From Proteles cristata cristata (Eukaryota > Chordata > Mammalia > Carnivora > Hyaenidae): a stretch of 64,000 nt of DNA. Positions 10,921 to 21,225 of this stretch are shown in pieces (positions within the stretch are counted from its first letter, which is position 1; each line of letters opens with the position of its first letter). The notes below the pieces were generated by a model that was given only the letters and a program-made list of their open reading frames with translations, made no database searches and was not told the origin of the DNA. The DNA lies in contig JAESUZ010003109.1 in the NCBI GenBank assembly GCA_017311185.1, forward strand, positions 372,001-436,000. The letters run 5' to 3'. The position numbers and the translations under genes are program-made.

Positions 10921-11145
10921 AGGGAGCCTGGGTGGCTCATTTGGTTAAGCATCCAAATCTTGATTTTGACTCAGGACATGATCTCACTGCATGGGATCGA
11001 ACCCTGCATCTGGCTCCATGCTCACAGCTCAGAACCTGCTTGGGATTTTCTCTCTCCTCTCTCTCTGCCCCTCCCCTGGTCACGCTCTCTCTCTGCCTCT
11101 CAAAATTAGTAAATATATGTTTACAAAACATAAAATGTGATCTGA
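10907..11145 (+). mobile_element. CAN-SINE, second of a tandem pair
   Basis: Body about 10921-11129 with head GGGAGCCTGGGTGGCTCATT. Flanked by AAAATGTGATCTGA (10907-10920) and ATAAAATGTGATCTGA (11130-11145), so the same target appears three times around two SINEs. The bodies differ clearly from each other, so this is two insertions, not a segment duplication. Confidence 0.95.
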
Positions 11146-12475
11146 TTGACATGAAATTTTCCCCTTTTACATCCTGCCATCTATACTGATGAGCTCAATC
11201 ACTTTGTCTCTCTTTGTCTTTAAACATCATGTCCTGGTTTGCAAAATAAGGGGTTTAGGATGAATATATTCAGAGTCTCATCCAGGAGCAAATCCTATGT
11301 TTGTGGGACTGGAAAATAGTGTGACATATTAATTCATTTTTTTCTTATTCTTTACCTCATTTAAGCAGATAGCAGGTTTGGGGCTTCTGGACTTAGGTGG
11401 CAGGGGAGAAAGTAGAGAGAATCTTTCTTTTCAAGGGCAGAAAAAAAGAGAGTGAGTATGGAGAAACCTGAAGGGAAAAGTATCCTGGGGCCAGAATCCC
11501 AGTGAAAAATGGCTCAATGAAGCATCGAGGCGGCCATGGATATGAGCTCCATCTCCCAGGCTTCATGCTGAAGCAGTCACAAGCTTCAAAACAGCCTCTG
11601 TGGCTGGTGACAGTGGTATCCCCAAAACCACTTTGCTCTCACAGCCGGAAGGCGCCCCCACCACACCACCCCTCAGTTCAGAGTTAGATGCTAGAAAGCA
11701 AGAGTGAGGAGGAATCCCCAAAATGACTGAGATCAAGATTCCCACCAGTCTGGCAGTACAGGGGCTCAAAATGAAAATCACACGGGTTTAGTTACGTGAA
11801 AACATGTGATGGTCCATAAATGCCAAGTGTAGGGACCACCTCCATCCGTAGGTCCGTATCACAGTATTTGCAATCCTTCATTCTTTCCAAATCTTCTCTG
11901 TTAAATTTTCCCCCATTTTTGCCCATTCTATTTATTTCTCCTCTTCTGAAAACTGTACAGCTTGAATGAAAGAATATTGAAATTATTCCCTCCAGGGCCT
12001 TTTTTTTTTTTCCTCTTCCTCTGAGAACTCAAGGGTTTATAGAAACAGTACAGGACCTCTCCAGATGCTACTGTCTGGGAGGCACTTGGCAACCAACTGC
12101 TACTGGTTCAAGGGGCACTGCCAGAGCTGTTAGGACTCCATTCACCATGAAAAGCTTTGTGACTGGTGAAGTGACTTTGGACAGAAGTCAGTTTATATCT
12201 TTGAGCTTCCTTTCTTAGAATTGAGTGGGGAGTGGGGGAGGGATGAGCCATACCCAGAGGATCCATGAATGGCTGAGCAGACTGCGCCTTCCCCAAGGAT
12301 GTCCCAGCCAAGGGGGGCCAGGACCAAACTAAGTGCACCCCCACTGTCCACTCTCCAGCTCTGGGGACATGCTTGTGCTGGCCTTTTCCTCACCCACACA
12401 GAGAAGGTGCAGGACTACCTCTGGCTCTTATCACAGTAGCAGAGTCGGGCTCAGATATTATGTGATTCCAATTTG
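11146..12475. other. Unassigned non-coding stretch
   Basis: No recognised repeat family. A run of T occurs near 12001-12011. Open frames up to 78 codons overlap each other on both strands and carry no recognisable domains. Confidence 0.5.
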
Positions 12476-13342
12476 CTATAAGCCTTTTCCTCTAAATGAT
12501 TTGCTTCTAGCAGTTTTTCTGGGGGGAAAACTTTCATAAATATATTCCTTTTTCTCTCTAAAGCACTTTTCAAATGTGTGTGTAAAGCACTTTTCAAATG
12601 TGTGTGTGTTTGCACGCCCGCATGTACGCTTATATATATAGTTATAAGGAGGTTGATAAGAAATAAGGAATTTCAGGAAGGTTGCTACCGTGTCATGTAC
12701 AACCTCCAAGTACCTCAAAGATCTCTGCAAATTAAGGTGGTTCCTTCCTCCACCTGGAGTTAATTGATAGGACACATGAACAGAGAAGTTTGCCCAGCAA
12801 GTATGAAAAATAAGCCCTGAAGTCGTAGCAACTGGGCCCAGCTGGCATTTCTCAGAAGACCAGCATTCACCCGTGACCATGACCAAAACGGTGCCGAGCT
12901 CTGGGCGGGGGAAGGCAGGCTGAGAACACCTCCCGTGGAGATCAACACCAGTGTCCCCGCTTGGCCTTGGCCTTGGACATGGACTGTGGAGGCCTGGCTT
13001 CCAGGATGTTTTTTGTTGTCGAATCCAGTAGGTGCCCTGGTTTTTCATTTGGATGAAAACAAGACACCTGCACCAGCTCACTCCCCCACCCCTGGTGGCT
13101 GGGAGACCAGGCTGCCAGGGATCTGGACCCTGAGCTGCAGGGAGGCCATTAGGGAGGGCGCATGGGATTGGGATTTGGGGAGTCGGAGGGGATGCAGTAG
13201 TCCCTGCAGTTTGCCCAGGCTGGTCCCCAGCCCCAGCTGGCTGCTGCATGACCCCTCTTCCAGGGTGCAGGAGTGTGCCGCCTTCGGGTGCTTTTTCCTG
13301 TTTTCTGTTTGCCGCTACTCCAGGCAGTTGAATTAGACTCAT
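12476..13342 (-). other. Longest open frame in the window (288 codons); coding status doubtful
   Basis: An ATG at 13342 (A at -3) opens a frame that ends at a TAG at 12476-12478. The translation starts MSLIQLPGVA and is rich in Pro, Gly, Ser and Arg in its first half. I recognise no domain, signal peptide or family. A 24-bp tandem duplication at 12560-12607 keeps the frame and yields a doubled eight-residue unit (FEKCFTHT) near the C-terminus. The region around 12880-13310 is GC-richer than its surroundings, which lowers stop-codon frequency in all frames: other long frames overlap on the plus strand (133 codons) and in another minus frame. I therefore read it as chance, not a gene, but it is the only frame whose length invites a test. 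Confidence 0.3.
12560..12607. repeat. Exact 24-bp tandem duplication
   Basis: Two adjacent identical 24-base units (12560-12583 and 12584-12607) beginning AAAGCACTTTTCAAATGTG, followed by a few more GT units. The absence of differences suggests a recent event or slippage anchored on the short TG run. Confidence 0.97.
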
Positions 13343-13724
13343 GATTGTAATTTAATTTTTCCAAACTCAGCTATTTTCTCTCCAAATGTATAAGAGGCCA
13401 GGAAACATTTCAAGAACTGAGGAAACTGGTCCAAATTCAGAAAGGTTAGGGAAGAGAAGTCACAGGGTGAATATTACTACTAATAGAATATTTCTTAATA
13501 ATTTTATCAAATACAATCACATATATTATATACCTTTGTATAGTATGAAATATGTATTCATATATATTAAAATACTTAGTAATAATCATACAGATATATT
13601 TTAGTTACGATAATTTGTATAATATGTAACATGACATAAGGTTCAAAAATAATTTTGATAATGTTAAAAAAAAAGTGGAGGACTACTCCATAATCCTAAC
13701 GTTTTAAGAAGAGGAGACAGAGTG
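13343..13724. other. AT-rich unassigned stretch
   Basis: Strongly AT-rich, with many TA/AT steps between 13490 and 13660. No repeat family or exon recognised. Confidence 0.6.
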
Positions 13725-13913
13725 AAAATAATTTTTTTTGAGAGACAGTAGGAGCGGGGGGGAGGGGGAGAGAGAGAGAGAGAGAGAGAGAGAGAATCTT
13801 AAGCAGGCTCAACACCCAGTGCATAGCCTGATGCTGGGCTACATCTCACCACTGGAAATCCAGAGTCTGAAGCTTAACTAATTGAGCCATCCAGATGCCC
13901 CAATAATAATTTT
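13725..13913 (-). mobile_element. CAN-SINE, antisense, diverged subtype
   Basis: Body about 13736-13901, minus-strand head GGGGCATCTGGATGGCTCAA. It contains a (GA)n run of about 26 bases. The central part (CACCACTGGAAATCCAGAGT) differs from the cat consensus and looks like an older CAN-SINE type. Flanking AATAATTTT-containing sequence (13725-13735 and 13902-13913) may be the target duplication but is low complexity. Confidence 0.85.
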
Positions 13914-14119
13914 ATAGTAATTTTAATATAATGTGTATTTAACATAGAGTTATATATAATATCTGTATCATAATTGCTTATGTGATACTGTAGTATACAA
14001 TATAAATTTAAGTATATCATTATTGTTATTATTGAAGATAATATTTGCTGATGGCTTACTGGGCGCTATGCTAAATATTTTACAGGCATTGTATTACCTA
14101 ATTTGAACTATAACACTAC
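13914..14119. other. AT-rich unassigned stretch
   Basis: AT-rich sequence with no recognised element; part from 14040 (GGCTTACTGGGCGCTATGCT) resembles antisense MIR/L2 in a degraded form. Confidence 0.4.
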
Positions 14120-14625
14120 GATATACAGTCTGTGCTTTTTTCTCCTTTTTTAAAATTGCTGTTTTATATAGGTATAATTCCCAGAAGTTTTTAGTATATT
14201 CACAGAGTTTGCAACCACAACCACGGAGAGCATTAGAACATTTCATCACCCTGAAAGAAAGCTCCGTACCTATCAGCATTCACTCTTCATTCCCCTCTTC
14301 CACCGGCCCTAAGCAACCATTAATCACTTTCTATCTCTGTACATCTGCCTGTTTTAGGCATTTCATATAAATAGAATCCTACCATATACAGACTTTCATA
14401 GCTGGCTTCTTTCACTGAGCTTAATGTGTTCAAGGTTCATCCATGTTGGAGCAGGTACCAGTACTTTATTCCTTTCTCTGACCGTATAATACTCCTTTTG
14501 TTTATCCCTAAGAGACACTTAGGTTGTTTCTACTCTGGGGTTTTTATAAATGTTGCTCTGGGAATTGATGTGCAAGATTTTGTGTGGTTGTATGCTTTCA
14601 TTTCTCTTGAAGGTACTGTTTTTAC
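14120..14625 (-). mobile_element. Old LINE-1 3' region, antisense
   Basis: Motifs in order: GTTTGCAACCACAACCACGG, CCCTGAAAGAAAGCTCCGTA, TTCATATAAATAGAATCCTA, AAGGTTCATCCATGTTGGAG and TTAGGTTGTTTCTACTC. This is the antisense of the 3' end of an L1M-type LINE-1. About 70-80 percent similar by eye; no coding capacity remains. Confidence 0.85.
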
Positions 14626-14626
14626 C

Positions 14627-14720
14627 CCATTTTCTAGAAGAAACTGAGGTACAGAAAGTAACTTGCCCAAGGTCACACAGCTAGTTAAGACTCAACCCCA
14701 GTTCTGTTTCATGCTCTTAG
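14627..14720 (-). mobile_element. MIR core, antisense
   Basis: CCCATTTTCTAGAAGAAACT, then GTAACTTGCCCAAGGTCACA and CAGCTAGTTAAGACTC is the reverse complement of the MIR core and head. Well preserved in the core. Confidence 0.85.
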
Positions 14721-15614
14721 CTACTCTCTCTGTTGCCCTCAAGTTTATCAAAGGTTAATATGTGGAAGGCGGGGTCTCCTGTCCCTCAGGGCCTCTGGAA
14801 AGACACTGAGAAGAAACCCAGCAGCAAGAGTTTCTGTACAAGCTGAGGATGAACTCTCTCCCATTAAGACTGGTTAGTTAAGCCTGGGAGTGATTGCCAA
14901 GGGAGGGGTGAATTCCCCTTTCAAGTTGAAGGAGCTTCTCTGGGGATCCTTTAAGACATAGCAGGGATGGATGCCTCACTCCTGGGAATGGGGTTTGGCT
15001 CAAGGCTGTCCAAATGGCAGCCCTCATTCTGCATCTGGTGTCCAAATGGTGTAAGAGGGGGCCAGGCCATAATTCGGGCCTTCCCTCACCCCTTCTCAGC
15101 CTTGACCGCACCCCAGTCAGCCCAGCTTGCTTCCAAACCCCCGCCCTACAGAGCAGGACATCCCAGGCCTGGACCTACCCTCCCTCTGGCTCCCACTTGG
15201 GTGTCTGCAGAGGGAACTGGGCAAGGCCTGCTGAATCGGGGCCTTTGTTGGATGGAGAGAAAGGTCGCGAGGTTTGGGGAGGGTGGGAGTGGGTAGGGCC
15301 AAAGGAGCCATTTCAGAACACCGAGGGCAGGGCAAGGCAGGGCGGAAGGGGAGAGCATGCACAAAGCCTCCCCGGGGGAGGTGATGTGAGGAAGTGAGAT
15401 CTCTGCCCCTGAGTGGCTTATGGAACCAGTGTTATTGATAGATTTTTATAGGACATGGGTTTTCTTCCGAAACAAGTCTACCAAAGAACAGATTCTGAGT
15501 CTTGAAATTGTTATTGTGCCAGTTGTAGAAAAAAACAAAATCAACACTTTTTTGTTTGGCGGCAGGGCGTGGGGAGTAGGGTAGGGCTTTAGCTAGGAAA
15601 AGTAGTGGAAACTG
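14721..15614. other. GC-richer unassigned stretch
   Basis: Between about 14990 and 15390 the DNA is GC-rich with scattered CpGs but not dense enough to call a CpG island by eye. Overlapping open frames (up to 127 codons, plus strand, 15014-15397) occur in several frames, as expected in GC-rich DNA, and show no recognisable domain. Confidence 0.5.
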
Positions 15615-15750
15615 TTTCAGCTTTAAAGTCTGACAGAGTCTGTCCCTCATCAGCAGTAGGACCCCAAACAACTTTCTGAACTTTTCACAGCCTCCGTTGG
15701 TTTTGTATATAAAATGAGAATAGTAATAGCAATCCCTACACAGCTCACTT
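15615..15750 (+). mobile_element. MIR fragment
   Basis: AGTCTGACAGAGTCTGTCCC, then CAACTTTCTGAACTTTTCAC and ATAAAATGAGAATAGTAATA follow the MIR core and 3' order. Diverged. Confidence 0.6.
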
Positions 15751-16155
15751 ATGGCCCAGTGTGTATTCTTAGCAACTACACTTCTGCAGGTTCCTGGAAC
15801 ATGGGAACAAGGAGGGTTCCCAGGCTGAAGATTTGGGGAAACAGTGGTTTTGAAAAAGCTTAAATAGGTTTCCTTCTTGCCCTACTTCTGAGGACATTTA
15901 ATATACCCACCTGCTTTAAGACTGTCTAAGAAGGATGCTATTCTGTTGCATTTCACAAGTTTATTTAACCATGGAAATTTGGGGATATGACATTTAGGTA
16001 CATACTAAAGGTGTAAGGGCCAAATCTGACCAACAGATGTCGAGTTCTTTGGCTAACACAGTGTTGCTTTTAAAAGTCTCCAGTACTTAAATATAGAGAG
16101 ATATCACACATGAATGATGAATTTTCACATATAAATGAGCTTTTTAGCTTCTCTT
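15751..16155. other. Unassigned non-coding stretch
   Basis: Nothing recognised. Confidence 0.5.
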
Positions 16156-16407
16156 GAAAACATCTTAGGGCACCTGGATGGCTCAGTTGGTTAGGCGTCT
16201 GACTTTGGCTCAGGTCATGATGTCATGGTTTGGGGATTCGAACCCTGCGTCAGGCTCTGTGATGACAGCTCAAACCTTGGGGCCTGTTAAGGATTCTGTG
16301 GCTCCATTTCTCTTTCTGCCCCTACCCCACTCATGCTGTCCATTCCTCTCTGTAAAAAATAAATGAATGTTTTAAAAAAAAGAAAAAAAGAAAAAGAAAA
16401 AACATCT
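16156..16407 (+). mobile_element. CAN-SINE with target duplication
   Basis: Body about 16166-16398, head AGGGCACCTGGATGGCTCAG, GATTCGAACCCTG B box, tail extended to a mixed A/G tract. Flanks GAAAACATCT (16156-16165) and AAAACATCT (16399-16407) are consistent with a target-site duplication. Confidence 0.94.
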
Positions 16408-17099
16408 GAAGCTTGGGGCACAGAGTCCTTGTTTCCATGTGGTGACAGTGACCAAAACATGGGTGATCAGAGTGGTATCTGCTCCATCCACATGGGGTGT
16501 GTGCTTTCCACTTAGTCACTGGCCTCTGGGACATTCAGTTTGCGACCCCTGAGAGTGTAGTGCAAATCAAATGCTGAGATACGGAATGCAAAATGCTGAG
16601 TTCAGCCCACAGGCCCCTTCATTAAAAAATGGTTGATCGTATGCTCATTCAACACACTTTCATGCGTTGCTGAATGACATATGATGTACATTATAAGGGA
16701 TATCCCAAGAATAATTTAACAGGATGAGATTAAAAAGAAATATAAATTAGGAGTGTCCCTCATCCCACACTCTTTGGAGGTCAGGCTGCAGCTCCTGTCC
16801 AGAGCTGGCACTGAGTCAGGCTTACTAATAGTCATTTTTACATGTAATGGTTGATGGGATGCAAAGATGTCTGACTTGCTTGTTAAAGCAAAACTGAGCG
16901 TGAACCCACCATCCCTGTAGCTGACACTGGGCTACATGTTATTTGTACTTGAGCTCCTCACTCCTTACACGGAGATTATGAATTAAATGCTATTTTGCTT
17001 TGGCTTTGTCCTTTAGGGTTATTTCTTCTTTCTTTTAACTATGCCTAGTAACATAAACAACGGTCTTTTGAACCCAGGCTCTGCCTGAAATACTTATTT
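16408..17099. other. Unassigned non-coding stretch
   Basis: No recognised repeat or exon. Confidence 0.5.
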
Positions 17100-17310
17100 A
17101 GGTAAATACCAGTTTATGTTATTTAAGATTTATTTAAGTCTTTAAACAAAGATTTAAAGTTTGAGCCTCGCGTCAGGCTCAGTGTTGTCAACACAGAGCC
17201 CACTTCAGATCTCTGCCCCTTCCACACTTGTACTCTCTTTCATGACCTGAGCCAAAGTTGGATGCTCAACTGACTGAGCCACCCAGATGCCCCAGGTAAA
17301 TGCCAATTTA
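17100..17310 (-). mobile_element. Internally inverted CAN-SINE with target duplication
   Basis: Outer flanks AGGTAAATACCAGTTTA (17100-17116) and AGGTAAATGCCAATTTA (17294-17310) match at 15 of 17 positions. Between them lie an A/T-rich tail-like segment (17117-17158), the middle and 3' body of the SINE in plus orientation (17159-17240, starting GTTTGAGCCTCGCGTCAGGC) and the SINE head in minus orientation (17241-17293, ending CTGAGCCACCCAGATGCCCC). The head and tail agree with a minus-strand insertion, and only the centre is flipped. The intact flanking duplication argues for one insertion event with an inversion inside it, not recombination of two SINEs. Confidence 0.88.
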
Positions 17311-17728
17311 AACAAAGAAATTGGTGCACAGCATTCCCCCCACCCCACCCCACCCAAATACTGGTGACGGGCTTGCATTAGCCAGAAAGAACTGGGGAAA
17401 ATATTATACAAGTTAAAGGCACTCTTCAGGTCTTGAAGCAGCCATATTCCATTATTGTCATCAAGGGAGTCCCAGAAGAGTGAATAGTAACTGCTTGTGA
17501 AGTCACCTGAGATTTTTACATGAAAGTCTCATCCAGAAACATGCTCTTAAAGTGGTTTTTATTATTTTGATTTGGACTTAAATTGTCAATGTTTCAACCT
17601 CATTCCATAACAAAATTTCAAAATATCAAATAGCCATGTGACTGATAAAATTTGGGTCTCTTTTTAAAATCTGGCAGTGAGACAGAGGGAAGTCATTTCA
17701 GCTGGGCAGGGAGGTCCTCCCCACCCGA
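17311..17728. other. Unassigned non-coding stretch
   Basis: Includes a C-rich run near 17335-17356. Otherwise no recognised element. Confidence 0.5.
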
Positions 17729-17985
17729 CCTCCAGTCAGGATATTTGTTTTAATGTTTTATTTATTTTTGAGAGTGAGAGAGAGAGAGAGAGAGCGAGCA
17801 TGCGCAGGGGAGGGTCAGAGAGAGAGGGAGGCACAGAATCTGAAACAGGCTCCAGGCTCTGAGCTGACTGTCAGCACAGAGCCCAATGTGGGGTTCGAAC
17901 CCACAAACCATGAGATCATCACCTGAGCTGAAGTCGGATGCTTAATCGACTGAGCCACGCAGGCGCCCCTCCAGTCAGGATATTT
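17729..17985 (-). mobile_element. CAN-SINE (cat type), antisense, exact 18-bp target duplication
   Basis: Body 17747-17967, close to the cat-type consensus, with minus-strand head GGGCGCCTGCGTGGCTCAGT and GGGTTCGAACCC B box. Flanks CCTCCAGTCAGGATATTT at 17729-17746 and 17968-17985 are identical over 18 bp. Exact flanks and low body divergence suggest a fairly recent insertion. Confidence 0.97.
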
Positions 17986-18139
17986 TGAGTGCAACAACAG
18001 GAACTTGAAGACAGGGAATCCAAATTCCCCATGATGCTGTTACCCCTACCAGCCACTGCTCAGACTTTGGGCACCATTTTTCACGACAGTTGAGGAAGCA
18101 GTCACTTCCATACTTTCTTGGAACATGGAGCCATTCCAT

Positions 18140-18368
18140 AGAGTGGCCTCATGGTTAAGACTTTGGGCTCGGGAGTCCTCCCCGAGTTCCAATTCTCACC
18201 CTATCACTTATTGGCTGGATGGCCAGGGCAAGTAACCTAACATGTCTGAGCCTCACTTTTCTCCACTGTAAAATGGGAATAATAAGGGTACTTGCCTCAT
18301 GGTAGAATATATGTAAGGTGATTGGTGCAATGCTTGGGTGCATGGCAAGTGTCTAGTACATGTAGCTT
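18140..18368 (+). mobile_element. MIR element, nearly full length
   Basis: Order fits full MIR: CATGGTTAAGACTTTGGGCT, CACTTATTGGCTGGATGG, AAATGGGAATAATAAGGGTA, then GTGCAATGCTTGG and a TAGTACATGTAGC end. Among the best-preserved MIRs in the window. Confidence 0.85.
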
Positions 18369-18518
18369 ACTATATTGTAAACAAGGAGCTACTTCAGTTG
18401 CTTTTATGCTCTCAAGATGAGAAATTTAGTTGTCCCCACTTAACTCTTGGAATCCCCTATTTTTCAGCTACTCTGACCCATGGCTACACGATTTAAGCCA
18501 GGCACGGGAAGCCTTTTT

Positions 18519-18712
18519 CTGTGATAGGGCCAGACAGAAAACATACTTGCCTTTGCAGGCCATAAACTCTCAGTCACAACAATTCACCTCTACCTTTACA
18601 GCTAGAGAGTAGCCATAGACAGTATGTAAGTGAACGTGTGTGGCTGTGTTCCAATAAAACCTTGCTTACAAAAATGGGCGACAGCAGAATTTGGCCCATG
18701 GGTCACAGCATG
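18519..18712 (+). mobile_element. hAT-type non-autonomous DNA transposon remnant
   Basis: Text from TGATAGGGCCAGACAG through GCCATAGACAGTATGTAAGT, GGCTGTGTTCCAATAAAACC to TTTGGCCCATGGGTCAC is the familiar mammal-wide MER element whose ends read GGCAAAC...GTTTGCC; both ends are degraded here. I believe it is of MER33 type but cannot confirm the name. A partial second copy lies in the opposite orientation at 53270-53392. Confidence 0.75.
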
Positions 18713-20085
18713 CGGCCCCCAGATTTTGGCTCTGTTTCTCCCCCAAATGTGCAAAAAGCAGGCAAGAGACCCCTTGGGAGAGCCAGGTGTTGAGCACATG
18801 TTCTCCAGAAGGAAGGAGGGAAAGGAGCTGTGCTTGTGTGGATAGAAGGGAAATGAGAGAAAGTGAGCCCCTCCCCCCATAAAGAATCACCTAGACTCTC
18901 TTCTGCAGAACAGGACAATCTCAAAGGGAAAGGGAAAGGAAGGAGCTGATGGGGTAGGGAGAGGGGAGTGGAAACAGTGTTTGGTGCAACCAGCGAGAGC
19001 TTGTGCTCACAAAGCTCCAGCTCCAGCTGCATGTTGCTCTGTTGCCCAGTGCTAGAATTCTTGGCAGCAGGAGGAGAAGCCTGTAAATATGCATGTTAGT
19101 TAGGGCTCTGAAATGCTTCCATAACTGTCCCCTCAAAGTACTCTTAGTTGTGCCATATGAAGAAGGCACCATACATTCCCAGAAGCTCGCTGAAAGCTTC
19201 AGGAAAGGGGCACTTGAGGAAAATATTTCTTAGCATTTGTATGTGTTCCTTGGTACTAAGCATGACATTTGATTTCCCTCACATCTCCTGCCTAAGGAAA
19301 ATGTCTTCTCAAATCATCAGTTCCTTCTGATAGATTGTTGATGCCCATTCTGTCTGTCTCCATCTCTCTTTGGGAGGACAAAATCTCTTCCTCACCCTCC
19401 ATCGGACTCTTTGAGTAGAGAAAGAAATAATTCCACGGAATGAGCCAAGCAGCTATTTAGGGATCCCCCTACCTTCAGTGTTCTTCTCTTTGGCTCCATC
19501 CTCCCTGCCTTGGAGACCAGAAAGACATCGGGAAGCCATGAGTATCTGATGTGTTAGAGTCCCTGGATTGGGCTCTTTGTGTCTAGGAAAGGGTGACCAA
19601 AGTGAAATAAAGCTTCTCCTGGTGAAGCCTACCTCCCTTCCACCGCTGGTCCTCTTTACTTTTCCCCACGCAACACTTAACATCTGTTGTATCTCAGGCT
19701 TGGGGCATTTCCTACCATTCTAAGATATACCTCTGTGATAGAATGCTGGACACAGGCCCTTGGTGATTTGCTTACCTATGTGTGAGGGTTTTTTTTTTAA
19801 TTCCCTTGACTCTTGTAAGGGTCCCTGCAGTGCCAAGCTGACAGTGGAATTGGGGTTCTACCTTGAGGGAAGATGTTTATTCTCCAGCCATTGTAATTGG
19901 GGTAGCTGTTTGAGGAAAAAACTATGGAGCACCCTTGGAGCATGGATTCTGGTTTATTTGATGTCAGCTCAAGTAACAAGCTGAAAAATTTCTAGAAGAT
20001 CATCTGCCCATCTTCTGTCCAGACAACAGCTCTGGTTCCCCAGGCAAGAATAGTAATAAAAGATACAATTTTTCTTAATCAAGAG
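18713..20085. other. Unassigned non-coding stretch
   Basis: Many overlapping short open frames on both strands (up to 109 codons) but none with recognisable content; several simply mirror each other on opposite strands. A purine-rich patch covers 18925-18975. No repeat recognised. Confidence 0.5.
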
Positions 20086-20275
20086 GTTCTCAGATCTGAG
20101 TGTGCATTAGAATCATCTAGAATGCATTTTTTTAAAGAAGAAAGAAAAAGATCACCTGGGCCTACTTCTGATTGACTACGACTGGGGTAGGGCCTAAGAA
20201 GTTCTTTCTTTAACATGTATACAACCTACCCAGAGAGGTACCTACCTAGATCATGCTAATGTAGATGAGTTAGGG
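20086..20275 (+). mobile_element. MER5/MER58-like hAT remnant
   Basis: GTTCTCAGATCTGAGTGTGC, ATTAGAATCATCTAGAATGC and ACTGGGGTAGGGCCTAAGAA follow the MER5/MER58 order (short non-autonomous hAT-Charlie elements). Expanded A-rich interruption in the middle; the distal inverted repeat is lost. Confidence 0.6.
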
Positions 20276-21114
20276 ACATAGCTGGAGACATGCTTGCTGA
20301 ACCTGAGGACATGGAATATAATGGACTAACTTGGACACATGATTCCTCTGTCCTCAGGTGGATAAAAGAGTCCCATGTTGTAAGGATCATTCTCCACAAC
20401 TTCTAAAAAAATTCTTGAAGGAAGCCAACATAGAAGTAATACAAAGATTCAAGAAAACTTGAACCTGATAGGATTTTTTTTTTTTTTTTGGCCGTGGGTG
20501 TCTTCTTTCTCAATCTTTCCCATCAAGTCATACAGTTTACAAAGCATTTTCACATACATTATCTCATTTATTATTATCAGAGTTTCTTGATTTGAAGTCC
20601 ACATCCTCTCAAGAATATGTGGACAGATTTCAGAGCACTGTGAACTTGAATAGGAAAAATTTTTCATTAAACTCTAACTAGAATTTAGCATTTCCATCAA
20701 TTATGAATCTAAGCAACAAACCACAGCCCAGAAGTTACCTGTGAGTTTATCCCAGAAATGAAGTCAGAGATATTTTTATATCCTATCACAGCTGATGTTG
20801 GTATTTTAATGTATCATTTAGGCTCCCTAATAGTTTGAAATCATTCACTGTTTAGACTGACTGCTAAATCTTATTATTTAAGGCTTTACTAGAGACACAT
20901 TTATTTTTATATCAGTTGATTTTAATAATTCAGTAAACGCATTTCAATATGCTTGGTTTTGTTTGCAATCCTGCGTATGTCATGCATTTAAAAACACAAT
21001 TCTAAAAAGGGATCTTTGACTTCCTGACTGCCACAATATCTTTGCCAAAAAAAAAAAAGGCGTTAAGAAGCATCCCTGATCAGATTATCATAATGACTCT
21101 TTGAAGGTGGCAAG
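20276..21114. other. Unassigned stretch with a poly-T run
   Basis: A run of 16 T lies at 20474-20489. Sequence at 20525-20580 (TTTACAAAGCATTTTCACAT, then ACATTATCTCATTTATT) resembles a widespread old mammalian repeat but is too short to classify. Confidence 0.5.
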
Positions 21115-21225
21115 GTGGTTACTATTAACCTCTTTCCAAGGATGAGGAAACTTAGGGAAGTCGAGGGACAAGTCCAAGGTGGCAGAGCTAGAAGATAACA
21201 CAGCCTGAACTCAAAATGAATGCTC
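21115..21225 (-). mobile_element. MIR fragment, antisense
   Basis: AACCTCTTTCCAAGGATGAG, then CAAGTCCAAGGTGGCAGAGC corresponds to reverse-complement MIR core. Diverged. Confidence 0.6.

Noticed and set aside
15014..15397. 127-codon frame in GC-rich DNA, possible CpG island or first exon
   Set aside because: CpG density looks too low by eye, several other frames overlap equally well, and no domain or splice context was recognised.
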